A stretch of 64,000 bases of DNA from Campylorhamphus procurvoides (Eukaryota; Chordata; Aves; Passeriformes; Dendrocolaptidae): assembly GCA_013396655.1 (NCBI GenBank), contig WBMV01005149.1:1-64000 (forward strand), in the 5' to 3' direction. Below, in pieces: positions 48,359 through 60,205 of this stretch; position 1 is the first letter of the stretch, and the number at the start of each line of letters is the position of its first letter. The position numbers and the translations under genes are program-made. The notes beneath the pieces were generated by a model. It ran no database searches. It was not told the origin of the DNA and saw only the letters and a list, made by a program, of their open reading frames with translations.

Positions 48359-49290
48359 GAGCAGATTCCAGCACTGCCTGTGGTTCTCCAAGCCTGTGAT
48401 TTGGGAATTGGCCCCAGTGGGAGAGTGTGTGTGTGGGGTGAGGGGAGGGCGAGCACAGGGCCCCATCAGCTCCTGGCACAGCCATCAGAGCCATGGGCAG
48501 GGCTGCAGCAGCTGCCAGGGATGGCAGAGGTGGGGCCAGAGGGCCCTTGGTGTGTGCTGGGGCCATTCTGGAGCCCAGACTGGATGAGGAATGTGTGTCC
48601 CTTCCCTGCAGGCCATGGCAGGTCTCCAGCGTGTCCCTTCCCCCGGTGTGGGGTTTGGGAGGTGTGTGGGTGGTGGCAGGAGCTCAGGAGTGAAGGGTTC
48701 AGCTTGACTTGATGGCTTTCCATTAAGCTGTAAAGAAGGCTCACAGGTACACAGCATCTGGTCTTTTCAACCTTCCCTCCACAGACCCAGACCCCGCAGG
48801 AAGCCTCTTGTAGTAGGAAAATTCTTTTAAGCTCCAGATTTTTCTGTTCCTGGTTTGATACTGCACAAATAGGTTTTGTTGCTTTGCACGCAGAGAAAGG
48901 GGAGAAAAAAAATCTCAGTGACCACTGGAGTGGTGGAGCTCAGAGTGAGCCTTTCCAGAGCTGACTTGTCCTCAGCTCTCCATGGGGAAAGGCTGGTGAA
49001 GTGATATAAAATCCCTGGGACTGCGAGCGTGTCATCTGGAAAGGGTTTCTTTGAGTTTTATTTATTTATTTCAAACCAAGGGCCTGCATTCTTGGCAAAG
49101 GAGCGGAAACACCTCAGCCCCTCTGAGTGGGCTGATAGTGTTTCCCATGGCACCTTGTCCCTCTCCTGGAGGCTTTCAGAGCCCTTTGCAGAGCTGAGGG
49201 CTGAGCTCTGAGTGTGTTTCCCTGCAAGCTGGACCTGGCACGGCAGAGCTGTGCTGGTCCTACGCAGCACACAGGGATTGGTCTCTGCTT

Positions 49291-49338
49291 TGGATCATCA
49301 GCACCTTGGATCATCAGCACCTTGGATCATCCCCACCT
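49291..49338. repeat. Three 16-bp tandem units
   Basis: The unit tggatcatcagcacct repeats at 49291 and 49307; a third unit at 49323 has cc in place of ag. Confidence 0.93.
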
Positions 49339-51732
49339 TGCCTGTGATAGCGCTGACTCTCTCCTGCAGAGGGGAGAGGGTTGCTCTGAGCTCGGCGTGG
49401 GCTGGTGACAAGTTCTGCAGTGACTGGGGCTGCAGAGGTGGAGAGCACGGGGGGAGGAATCAGATCTGCAGCTCAGAGGCTTGAGCAATTTTAAACCCAA
49501 CAGTTTAGCTCTGATTTTCACCCATTTTCCAAGTGAGTAGTAAAACCTAATAGGTTGTTTGGTGGGGATTTTTGTCTGCTTCCTTTTGTCTCTCGCTGTC
49601 TGACAGTGGGTCTCTCGGGGGCAGTTGGGAATTGCAGGGAGCTCAGGAAGGTCCCTGTGCACAGACAGCTCAGCTTGCCCATCCCCACTCACAGAGGCCA
49701 CACAGGACCCCAAAAAGGGATGCTGAGCAATGACTCCAAGTTCACCATTTTTTGGAGCACTGTCCCTTTCTTCAGGATGGAAATAGAACCTTGTTTTTCT
49801 CCTCAGCTGAGCTCTCATCATACTGCACCCATTTAAATGTATATGTGACATTAAGGTTTATTAGGGCCTTTTATTTTAGGAAATGAACTTGCATCAATAA
49901 AGTGTTCTTAAAAGCCCTGGATGTTTTTAGCTGTACCTTCAGAATTGACTTCTGCAAACTCCTCAGATATCGAACGGAGGTGAAGAGAGGAAGGAAGTCA
50001 GGCTGTGGGCAGAGTGAGCATTTATATTTTAGCCTGAGGCAGAGTTTGGGTTTTACCTTTCTCAGATGGAAGACAGATCCCCCAGTGCCAGTTCCTCCAG
50101 TGGGACTTGCTTGATAACCTTTAGCTGTAACATTGCAAAGAAGACTCTGACCTCTAAATATAGATTTGGATATTTATAAATGTGATGCTTTGTACACACA
50201 GCATTGGATGGTACGTAAACAGCTCCAGCAAATTGTATTTACCTCCAGCATGGAAACAAATGCTTGATTGCATCACATGAGCTTACTCAGTGCCTTTTAT
50301 TTATATACTGCTGGCCACACCAGGAGGGAAGGGGAGAAGGCTTCCTTTTGTCTTTTGACCCCTAAAAGACTCCAGAGACTTCTCTCCAGCTACCATGTGC
50401 CCTCCTGTCAAGCCCTGTGGGAGGCAGTTTGCATCTTATTTTACAGGCTGTGAGTATGTACAGATAAATACGCACATTTCGGAGTCACGTGCTCCGCTTT
50501 TCTCGAGAAAAACAGACGGCAACTTTATGATCTGAGTGATTTTATTTGAACACAGCTGTGGCCTTATGATTTAAGTATTTCAATAAATTTTAAACTAACT
50601 AGATGAGAGGAAACTGCACAAGGAAAACAGGTTAGAGCACGGAAGGAGGATTCCCAGAGGAGAGAGGCAATATGGGCTCTGCACGAACCCTCCCGGCCTC
50701 AGCTTCCTCTCCTGAGCAGCCCCTTGACACCTTCCTCGGCCAGAAAGGCCATCCCAGCATCCTCCCATCCCTGCAGAGGTGCACAAAGGGAATGGAACAT
50801 GGATGGGAATCAGTGGATGGGCTGAGGGAGAGGTGCTGTGAGCCCAAGCACAGCCCCAGGCTCTGTGTGTGCTCGGGCATCCCTGCACCGTGGAGCAGCT
50901 GAGAGCACTTTGAGGAGATTGTTCCCTGGGCAGCGTGAATTTCGTGTTTTTCTGGGCTGTCTCATGCTGGGCAGAGGGGAGAGGGAGCTGAAGGAGGGAC
51001 TGCAGGCTTGGCTGTGCTCTTGGGCTTGACAGCTGGGCTGGTTTGAAGTGATCACAGCTTTGGTTTTTTGGGCTGGGTAGTGTCAACTCGGCTGTTCCAA
51101 GGGCTGACAAACCTGTGTAAATGTAAATGTACCTGTGAGGGCCACGGGCAGGATCTGCAGATGAAAGCAGAGGTGCTACAAGCCAAGGAGGTTTCACATC
51201 CTGAAGCCACTGGCATCAGCCTGTTTCACACCATCTTCCTCAAGATCTCTGCGTGCCAAGTCCTGCTCCATGAATGTCACGGTCTCCTCCTCCCACCTTC
51301 TTCCCCTGCCTTGGCCATGTTCCTATAAATTTCCCCCATTCCTTGGTGTTTTGGTCCCTTCTAGGACCTGGGGAGTGCAATTCAGTGTTTCTACATGTTG
51401 TTTTCAGCTCTACCAGCTTTTGGTGATGCTCATTAGATGGGCTTTGCAAGGGCAGTTTTCCCTGCACAAAACCATTTAAAAGTCCACTTTTCAGGAATAA
51501 AAGAGGCTTTGCAACACTGAAATATCTTTGTAAGATCAGGCCTTAATTATTTCATGCTGGAGCTTCTTCATATGTAAAAGAGAAGTAAAGACTGCTTGTT
51601 CCTAAAAGGCCAAGAGGTTTAATTTCATCTGGGATCATTAAGAATAGCACTGACAATGCTATTATTAATTACAGTGTTTATTAGAGTTTGTCCTTCCCTG
51701 TGCCAATGATGATATTTCTTTTTTTCTTAAAG

Positions 51733-51878
51733 GTCCCCCTGTGTTCATTAAAAAACCTGTGGACCAAATTGGTGTGTCAGGAGGGGTGGCCTCCTTTGTG
51801 TGCCAAGCGACTGGAGACCCAAAGCCACGGGTCACCTGGAACAAGAAAGGGAAGAAAGTGAACTCTCAGAGGTTTGAG
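51733..51878 (+). CDS. PTPRS: PTPRS coding exon 2: first half of Ig domain 1
   Basis: This 146-nt exon begins in phase 1 and ends in phase 0, encoding residues 30-78. It opens [18 protein letters not shown] and carries the first Ig1 cysteine (C53 in [10 protein letters not shown]) and the core tryptophan (W65 in [10 protein letters not shown]). The basic run [12 protein letters not shown] places lysines at 67, 68, 70 and 71, the same numbering as the known glycosaminoglycan-binding lysine cluster of mammalian RPTP-sigma. The predicted protein should therefore keep heparan and chondroitin sulfate binding; this is inference from conservation. The acceptor is a strong pyrimidine tract (atttctttttttcttaaag) and the donor is GAG/gtaaga. 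Exon length, phase and sequence agree with the family, and no disruption is seen. Confidence 0.96.
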
Positions 51879-52790
51879 GTAAGAGATGGCTTTGAAATCT
51901 GTGCCTGTGTGAAGTGAGAGGCTGACACAAAGCAGCCACTGCTCCTCTTTGGCCATTCTCAGACCTGATAATAAAGGGAAATTTGGAAGGGGAGGAGTTT
52001 TAACAGCAGGAGGAGTGAAATGCAAGCTCTTGGCCATGTCAACAGCTGGTTTGGTTCCAAAGCAAGAGGGAACTTGGCTCACTTACATTATTGGAGTTTT
52101 TCCTTTTGTTTCGTTGTTTTTCTTCCCCTTCTTGGGATATAATATAGCTTCTTCCTTCCCTAAGAAACCCCAGCTAAGCTGGTGGTACTTCAGCTCTGTA
52201 AATGCACCTTTCATCCCCATCCATGGCTCAGGTTTTAATCCTGGGGCAGTCTGCAGTAAACGTCACAGTTGTTGGCAGCCAGACCCAAGCCACTGGCATT
52301 GTTTAGATAGAAATGAGAGTGGAGGAGCAAGGACTGGGAGGTCATCCTGTGGAATTTGCTGTGGGACTCAGCCCTGCCAGGCAGCTGCATGCTGAGAGGA
52401 GCTTTGTGGTGTCAGCTGCCTCTGCAGATGGAGGAACAAGGAGGGGGTTCATTTTTATTTTGTTTTCCTTTACTCTCTTTCCTCCTCCTCCTTCATCCCA
52501 GTTGTGCTCTCAACACCCACCCCACACCATCACCAAGGCTTGTTCTTTCAGAGCCTTTGAGGTGCACATAGTGGGTTTGGTGGGTCAGTGGGCACTGACA
52601 GGGTCTGTCTGTGACAGTTCTGTCACCTTGAGGTCAGTGGAGAGCCAAGCTGACCATGCTGGGTATGTGTAGGAGTTGTGGGGCAGCTGCTGGAGTGTGT
52701 TTAGGGGTGTGTGTCTCTCTTCAGAAGCAGGAATGAAGCTTCTACCTGCAACCCAAGGAGACTTACTGTGTGTGTGTGTCTTTTCCCCAG
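51879..52790 (+). other. PTPRS: PTPRS intron within Ig domain 1 (0.9 kb)
   Basis: The phase 0 intron starts gtaaga and ends with (TG)n-cttttccccag. No repeat other than the (TG)n at 52767-52779 and no further exon is seen. Confidence 0.93.
52767..52779 (+). repeat. (TG)n tract at the acceptor of the second Ig1 exon
   Basis: About 6.5 TG units end 11 nt before the exon boundary and are followed by cttttccccag. In the transcript this is a UG repeat beside a short pyrimidine run. Confidence 0.93.
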
Positions 52791-52932
52791 ACAATTGAAT
52801 TTGATGAAAGTGCAGGTGCTGTTTTGAGGATCCAGCCCCTCCGGACTCCTCGGGATGAGAACATTTATGAGTGTGTTGCTCAGAACCCTCATGGGGAGGT
52901 CACTGTCCATGCCAAGCTCACCGTCCTCCGAG
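52791..52932 (+). CDS. PTPRS: PTPRS coding exon 3: second half of Ig domain 1
   Basis: This 142-nt exon starts in phase 0 and ends in phase 1, encoding residues 79-125 plus one base. It contains [18 protein letters not shown] and the Ig signature D-x-x-x-Y-x-C in [12 protein letters not shown], where C106 pairs with C53 of the preceding exon. Arginines at 97 and 99 fall where the mammalian protein contributes further to the heparin-binding face. The acceptor is unusual: a (TG)n run directly precedes cttttccccag. The donor is CGAG/gtaagg. Skipping this exon would shift the frame and remove the second Ig1 cysteine, so it is presumably constitutive. NPHGEV replaces the human NSVGEI in the loop after C106, which I take as ordinary species divergence. 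Confidence 0.96.
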
Positions 52933-53129
52933 GTAAGGGACATCCTGCCTGCCGGGTGCCACTGTCTCAGTGGGGCCCTTCAGCTGCTCCCTCCCTCCAG
53001 CTGGGTGGGAAGGCTGTTCAAAAACGCAAGGCCAAGGCACAAAGTCCTGCAGGTTTTGAGGACCTGTCAGATCTGCTTGCTGTTCTTACCCCAGAGAGAT
53101 GTAAAATTGCTGTGTGGGAAACAAAGCTA

Positions 53130-53205
53130 AAATTGGACACTTCAGAAGGTTTGACTGGATGATGTGCTGAGGTGCCTTCCAACCTGAATTATGCTGTGGC
53201 TTGGT
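53130..53205 (+). mobile_element. Probable diverged CR1 3' fragment, sense
   Basis: aggtttgactggatgatgtg, ctgaggtgccttccaacctg and aattatgctgtgg resemble the CR1 end (gg-ttgg-ct-gatgatct ... ggtcccttccaacct ... attctgtg) with many substitutions. It lies shortly after the second Ig1 exon. Confidence 0.5.
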
Positions 53206-54642
53206 GGCACTATGGTCTTCCCTCCCCTCCAAAAATTCCTTCCCCAGGTTTAGGAGCAGTACCAGAAACTCCTCATTACTGTCCTCAGAAATGTGGCACC
53301 AAAAAAACGTTTTTCATTGAGGAATCACTTATTGGACTGGAGTTAAGATGATTTTGTCTCTGCATGGGTTTTCACACGGTTAGTGGCAATGGCAACCTCC
53401 TCTCCTTGTGCAGGATGGCTGGTTTGCCCCTCTGGTTTGCATCCTCCCTCTTTCCAGAGGTCCTTTGCTCCGTGCTCTCTCCAAGGCAACAGTTCCCCAC
53501 TCCATTTTGTTCTGATTCTGTTTTCCGCTTGTCCCCATTACAGAGGATGTTTACATGGATGCCTCCTTAATGTCAGCTGTTTGAAATGTGCTCCCTGAAC
53601 TGCCTGTGGGGGAGGGAACAATATGCTGTTGCTCTGGATGCCTCTGGATGTTTGCTGTTGTCACCCTGGAGATCCCTAAAATCACTGTGTGAAGGGCTGA
53701 GCGAGGCTGGGTGCTAAAACTGACCCCTTTTAGGGTTTAAAACACCCACCAGTGATGTTCCCTGTCCAGACCACAGGTGATCCTGTAGGGAGGGGTGGTG
53801 GGTGACTGCCTGAGAGCTCCCAAGGGGAGCTTGGCTTGGGAGCATTTGCTGTGGGTGAAGGCATGGGCTTTTTAAAAGGGACAGGGGCAGTAAGAGCCGT
53901 TCTTCCTGCAGTGGGCACATCTAACAATTTCAGGAGCTACAGGCAGTGTGTGACCCTCACAGGGCCAAGGGGTGGCTCTGCCTGTGGGCCAGGAGCTTTT
54001 TCTTGAGCAATGTCAGCGTTGTGTCCAAGAGCATCTTAAATCCTTTTGTTTGAACCAGCAGCGAGCACATCCTTAATCTGCAGAGTGAAACTGGTGTGCA
54101 AATCCCCAGGGCAGGGCAGGAATAGAGAGCAGACATGAGGGCCACATGGCAAAGCCCTGGCCCTCCCCTTGGAGCAGGAATATCCCTTCTGCTGCCCCCC
54201 TGGCAGGCTCTGTGCTGTCAGGATGCTGCTGCCTTGGGGTGGGTGGGCCCGTGGTCCAGTCATGCCTGACAGCTTTGTGTAGGTGCACTCAGATCTCAGA
54301 GCAGCTCCTCTGCCTGGCATGGCATTTAACCTTCTGTTAGAGAAACGTGGTGGGATGGATCTGTCAGGAGCTTGGAACGTCATGGGATGACAAGAGTGTG
54401 TCTAACTGGTTATCCCAGAGGGCTGGGAGCCTGATTCTTCACACTTACTCCCATCTATATTCCTTGGAGCTGTGACAGTTTGGGAGGTGCCCCTGCAGTC
54501 AAATTCAGAGCCTGTATCCCTTGAATTTAGCTACAAGCAGTGGCAAGGGAAGGTTCTCCTGAAGCTGCCACCCTCACCAATCCCCTGGAGATTCTCACAG
54601 TGGTTTAAGGCACTCTCCACCAAAAGCGAGCTGCAGTGTTTG

Positions 54643-54925
54643 GAGTCATGGAATCACAGAATCACTGAGGCTGGAAAAGACCTCCAAGGTATCGAGTCCA
54701 CTCTGCCCAGAGCACTGAGTCATTCCTTGGACACCTCCAGGGATGGGGACTCTGGGCAGCCCCTTCCAGTGTTCACCAACCCTTTCTGTGGGGAAATTCT
54801 TCCTCATGTCCAGCGTGAACTTCTCCTGGCACAACTTGAGGCCATTTCCTGGTCTTCTCACTTGTTACCTGGGAGAAGAGCCTGCCCCCCACCTGGCCAC
54901 AGCCTCCTGTCAGGGAGGTGTAGAG
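54643..54925 (-). mobile_element. CR1 LINE 3' fragment, antisense, about 280 bp
   Basis: The plus strand reads tcatggaatcacagaatcac, ctggaaaagacctccaaggt, acacctccagggatggggac, gtggggaaattcttcctcat and cctggcacaacttgaggcca in the order of an antisense CR1. It is one of the two longest CR1 copies in the window and a different subfamily from the copy at 21454. Confidence 0.9.
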
Positions 54926-56400
54926 AGCAAAGTGGGAATGCTGAGCTGAGCTCAGGGCCTGTCCTTAGGGACCAGGGCTTCCAGGATCTCTTCCTTCCAG
55001 GATCAGCATCATCCACATCACCCAGAGGGACAAACCACAACACAGGGGCTGCGTGTTCCCACTGCCTGACTAATTCCAACCTTTGCTGATCCCTCCAGGA
55101 CACTCTGACTGTGTGCTCTGCTCTCACAAGGTCTCCTGTTCTCTTTGGGACCTGGTTTGGTGTCTGTGTGTCTGACTGTGCTGCAGCAGTGAGGGTACCC
55201 ATCCATGACACTTGGGGGAGCAGAATTAACTGCAGGGGGGATCAAGACAGTGTTGAAGAGCATCAAGGAAGCCGATTTTATAGCACACCATCCCCTTCAC
55301 AGCTGGAGTTATTCCATCCTTAATCATTCCTCAGCTTTCACACAGCAAAGATTGTCTCCTCTTTATCTGCATTTTTAAGTGCTGGAAGAGTTAAAAGCAC
55401 CAAGCCCAAAGCACTGATCTCCACAATGACGAAGTGAGCATGCTGGCAGCCAGTCCTCTCCTTTCCCTCCCCTCTCTGCACTCACCCACTCTCCTGTTTG
55501 TCTTTTCTCTCTTTCCCTGCACGGCCTCCTCCTCCTCTCTGTGTCTTCCCTGCCTTGCAGAAGTGATGCTGAGCAGAGGGGGGGGGCTGCTCCTCTGCTG
55601 CTGCCCAGCCTGCAGAGGGATGGGAGCTGTCATTGCAGAGCCTGTTTCTGGGCACACTCCGAGCACGGGAACCTGGGCCCAGCTGCTGCAAAGGGCACGG
55701 GGGGCTCTGCAGGAGGTGTGATCAGCCAGATGTGTGTGCACCAGGAACATGGGAGGGTTTCCTCAGCACCAGAGCGCTCCCATCAACAGAAAATAACACA
55801 GGGAATCTTTTCTCCTTTTGGAAGAGAAAATAAAACATTCTTCCCTACTAGATGCAGCTGCTGAAGGGATTGAGAGTAAACCCCTTTTTGCTTATACTCA
55901 TGATTACTCCTGGATCAGACCCTGATAGAAACCCATGTGCCTTCACTTAAAAACAGGAAACTGCAGGAGAGGAAAACTTTGGGAGCTTCTGAGAAGCAAA
56001 GCTGTGATGGACAGCATTCAGCTCCCCCAGAGTCCCCTCACACCAGTTCTGCTGCCTTGTTTGCCCTTCCTGCTCTGCCTCTCCAGGGATCCCACTTTGG
56101 TAGGGCTGTGCAAACTGGCTGTTCTTTCCACAGCTGGCTCGACTTAGTGCCTGCAACCCTGACTCCTGCAGAGTTGGGAGAAAAACAGAGAAAGTGGGGT
56201 TGGGAAGCATTTTGCAGTTGTTGTTGACTCCAGCTGCTGTTATTTCTCGTTATAACTTGGGCAGGAAGGAAGGTGGTTGGCACAGACACCTCAGCTCCCA
56301 GTTGGTGGAGTTTTTCTAAGCTCCTCACTCCCAAGAAAGATACTTATATCTATATCTGTATGTCTTGGGATAGATACAGAGAGATACAGAGAGACTGTGG

Positions 56401-56532
56401 TCTCCCCATCCCTGGAAGTGTCCCAGGCCAGGTTGGACTGGGCTTGGAGCAACCTGGGCTGGTGGAAGGGGAGTGGAACTGGGTGAACTTTAAAGTCCCT
56501 TCCAAACCAAACCATTCTGGGATTCTATCTGT
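56401..56532 (+). mobile_element. CR1 LINE 3' fragment, sense orientation
   Basis: It contains catccctggaagtgtcccag, ggttggactgggcttggagc, aacctgggctggtggaagg and tccaaaccaaaccattctgg. It is flanked by a low-complexity atctatatctgt-type region. Confidence 0.9.
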
Positions 56533-58888
56533 GTCTGTCTATATCTGCATTTATATCATCTATACCCATAGATCCAGATTATGATGATTATTATTACTTT
56601 CTGTGTACAAATTATACTTTCCCTCCAATTCTTTAGTAGCCTGTGGAAGCTGGTAGAGGTCTGTGAAGGATACCCTTGTGAGTCATTAGTAAATGCAACA
56701 TATTCCCATCAAACCCAGTGATTAGTCAGGTTCAATGTCACAAACAGGATTTACTGGGCCCTGATCCATCCCTTGCTCCATCCTGGCCAGTGCTGGCTGT
56801 TCCTGAGAACTGCAGCACTCTGGCAAACTGAGGCTGTGGGACATATCCCTGGGGCTGTCACTGCTGCAGAGTGGACAGACCTTCAGAACTGCTGCTTCCA
56901 GTGATTCCCTCTTGGATTCCTTCTGGGAACCATTCAGATCCTTCACTACCAATTCCAGCCCGAAATGCCCCTCACACATTTCCTGCTCCAAGAACACATC
57001 TGGTGTGGGCATGTATAAAGTTCCAGCAAGATCTCTGCTGGTTTTTGCTGGGTTTTGTGTAATTGTTGGGTTTAAATCAGCCAAAGGTAAACAACAAGCA
57101 GCTCTGGCTGCTCAGCAGAGAGCAGCGAGTCCCGTGGGAGCACATGGGAGAGGGAAGCTGCTCCCTCTGAAATGTTACCTTGCCATTTGGAAAATTCCTG
57201 GCAGTCTTTCTTCAAACTTGACTTGTTTTGCTTTTCCTGTAGTGACCTGAAAATTGGGCAACACTGACAGCAGATTAGTTCTGTAGCTTATGAATAACAT
57301 CAAAGTAATTTTAACTCAGCTGCCTGTAGCGGGAGGGCGCACAGGGACACGTTGGTTTAGGGAACACAGGCATTACCTGTGCAATCTTGGAGCCCTACAC
57401 TCTTATCTAAGTGTATATTTATTGCCTGTAAGGCTACCATTTTTTAATAATATCGCTAAGCTATTACTGTTTTCACAGTAAACCTTTCAGCTCAAAAGAA
57501 TTGGAGTCAACAGACAGAGCACGTTAGGGAGACTCCTCCCTGCATTAAAGTTATGGGAAATAACAGGAAACTGAGGCTCAGGTACAGACACATGGGTGGA
57601 AATAACTTGTTGATGTGATTTCACAAGGTACACTGAGCCAGGATACCTGTTGGGGAGGGGACAGCTGTAGGTGTTCATAAACTGAATGATGAGAACAGGC
57701 GTATGTTCAGGAGTGCTGCATTTGGATCCTAATTCTGCTTAAAACTTGTGTCACTCGAGTTGCTTCATCTCTCTATTCCTGGTTTTCCACCCTGAATGAG
57801 GACTGTGGAGAGACCATCCAGCATCATATCTCCAGAGGAGAGTGAAAAATCCCTCCTCTTGCCTTCAGAGCACCCTGGTGGCTCTGTGCACCGAGTCCAT
57901 GGTGTGCCTGTACCCGCTCACACCCTCCTTCTCCTCTAAATTATGAAACAGCCGTGCACGCCCTGCGGGAGGAAGAGCAGCAGCAACACCCGCTTTATCT
58001 TTCTGCATCATCCTCGTTTGCAGCACAGCTAATTAGCCAAACCCAGAGCTGCCCCCTTGCAGAGGGACAAGGAGACAGGGAGCGCCCCAGTCCCCTCTCT
58101 GGGGCAGGGGGTCCTGGTTTGTGTGCCTGGGTTGGATCCAGCCATGCCCCCCAGCACAGAGCGTGTCTTCGGGTAGGATTGATTAGAAATGAGGGATGAA
58201 GTGCTCTTTCCCTGCCTCTCCCCATCCCTCCTCCTCTATTCTTTCTCACCCTACTTGGTTCAGTGGCCTTGAGGTGATTCACCAGCTTTGGGGGGGATTT
58301 CAACTGCTGGCTCTAAGCTCAGGTGTGAACAGGGTGTTGGGATGCGCCGTTTAGGTGGCAATTGCAACACAAGAGAGTGTTTGCCTGCACGAACCAGCAC
58401 GATTTCCAACGGCAGCAGCTGCCCAGATGTGCCCTTGAAGCATCTCCAGCTTGTGTCTGGTTCTTTTGTTCCTGCAGTTGCCTGAGCTGCTTTCAGAAAG
58501 AATTCACAACCCAAATCATTCCTTATTTATTCGGGAACGGGCTTAGGGTGGTGTTTGGGGATTGATGGGGAGGGTGGCAGGGCTTGTGTGTGCGTGTCTT
58601 GTGGGGATTGTGCTGAGGTTGTAATTGCATTATTACAGGGAATCCAGTTGTTAGGGGATGGAGGCAGTTCCACTTCCCTGACAGGAAGGAAATCTGAGCA
58701 CTTGAATCAGAGCAGTGTGTGATGTTCAGAGATGCTTCCTCTGCTGATCTGATCCTCAAATCTGATCACGCCTCTAGTCGCAGTTGTTTTAATTAAACTC
58801 AGAGGAATTCTGCACATTGTGCTGCAAGATTAACATTTTTGTTTAATTAGAAACACTCAGTAATAATAGTGGTACCAGGCCTCCCCCA

Positions 58889-58924
58889 GCACACACACGT
58901 GTGCAAACACTCACACACACACAC
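58889..58924. repeat. Interrupted (CA)n repeat
   Basis: Two CA runs are separated by a gtgtgcaaac segment. Confidence 0.9.
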
Positions 58925-59379
58925 CCTGCCAGGCAGAGGGCTCTTCTCTCCGTGGATGAATTGGCTCCTGGAAGGAAGGGGCTGGGGCTGGAGGCAGGTG
59001 GAGCAGCCTCACCAGGGAGCAGGATAAAAGCAGTGATCAATAATGATGTCATCTGCAGCCAATGCGGCAGCGGCTCCTCTCGCTCAGCACGGCCGGGCAC
59101 AGAGCACGAGGGAAGGGAAGATGCTGAAAGCCTGGCTGAAAGCTGTGCAGAGGCACAGCAATTCCCTGGGCCCCCCTGGCCTGAGCTCACTCCTGGGGGC
59201 TGGGGGGTTGCAGCACGCATGGTCTGCAGGAACACAAGGGCTCCAGAGTCCTGCAGTGCCTGAGCACAGCCTGGTGAGCTCAGAGGGCTGGTTCAGTCCC
59301 TTCTTAAAGATGTGTGTGTCCACTGGTCAAATTTAGGGTGAAATATTCTGGTTTGGAGGTGCTTCAGATGCACCAAAAT

Positions 59380-59645
59380 GGCTTGAAACTGAAAAATGGC
59401 TTTAAACTGACAGAAGGCAGGTTTAGATTAGATATTAGGAAGACATTGTTGCTTCTGAGGGTGAGGCCCTGGGACAGGGTGCCCAGAGAAGCTGTGGCTG
59501 CCCCAGTCCTGGGAGTGTCCAAGGGCAAGCTGGAGCACCCTGGGCTGGTGGAAGGTGTCCTGCCCATGGCAGGGGGTGGGATGGTTTGAGCTTTAAGGTC
59601 CCTTCCCACCCAAACCATTCTGTGACAATTCTGTGATTCGATGAC
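59380..59645 (+). mobile_element. CR1 LINE 3' fragment, sense orientation, about 265 bp
   Basis: It reads ctttaaactgacagaaggca, ggtttagattagatattagg, agacagggtgcccagagaag style sequence, tgtggctgccccagtcctgg and gctttaaggtcccttcccac. One of the most complete CR1 3' ends here, it extends upstream into the ttaggaagac segment. Confidence 0.92.
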
Positions 59646-60085
59646 AGGACACCTCCAGTACAAGTGTTTGTCCATACTGGGAGTTCTGCGTCACTGGGCA
59701 GTTACCCCCGTTCTGTTTGTGCTCAGATTCCTTTGCTCCATGAGGAGAAGTGTGGTTAATACATTTCACTCTTCAGTGAGTCACAATAGATCCTTTATAA
59801 CTCCCCAACAATGGTCAGAGGCAGGAAACAATGCACATTTTTAGACACACAATTGAGGCATTTTATGCTCTTCTTTCCCTGCAGTAGCTGTGCCCTGCTA
59901 ATCACAGAGCAGCACGGGGGTCGTGGCCCCAGGTGTCAGGGCATCACACACACCTTCAGCTCTGCCTTCCTGCTTTCATAGGTGTGGAGAAGCTGAGTGG
60001 GAGGCACAGCAGTGTGGAACAGCTCTTGCCCAAATCCTGTGTTTGGAGCTCACAGAGAGCTGGGGTCTGCTGACTGTGCTTCCCT

Positions 60086-60205
60086 TACAGCACAGAACTC
60101 TGAGCACCCTGGTCTGGTGAAAGGTGTCGCTGCCCACAGCAGGGAGTTGGGTCTAGATGGTCTTTAAGGTCCCTTCCAACCCACACCATTCTATGATTCT
60201 GTCCA
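60086..60205 (+). mobile_element. CR1 LINE 3' fragment, sense orientation
   Basis: It contains gagcaccctggtctggtgaa, aggtgtcgctgcccacagca, gatggtctttaaggtccctt and ccaacccacaccattctatg. Confidence 0.9.

Larger units (their letters stand above)
34401..51732 (+). other. PTPRS: PTPRS intron between signal-peptide and first Ig1 exons (17.3 kb)
   Basis: The donor is gtaagt and the acceptor tttttttcttaaag, phase 1. It contains (CTGTG)8 at 37626-37665, a 3x16-bp tandem repeat at 49291-49338, a (TG)n at 46678-46692, CR1 fragments at 45541 (minus) and 48293 (plus), and AT-rich repeat-free blocks at about 37855-38165, 41190-41430 and 51480-51730. No internal exon, RNA gene or second gene is supported. 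The long open frame at 35848-36510 has no recognisable domain and is taken as chance. Confidence 0.85.
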
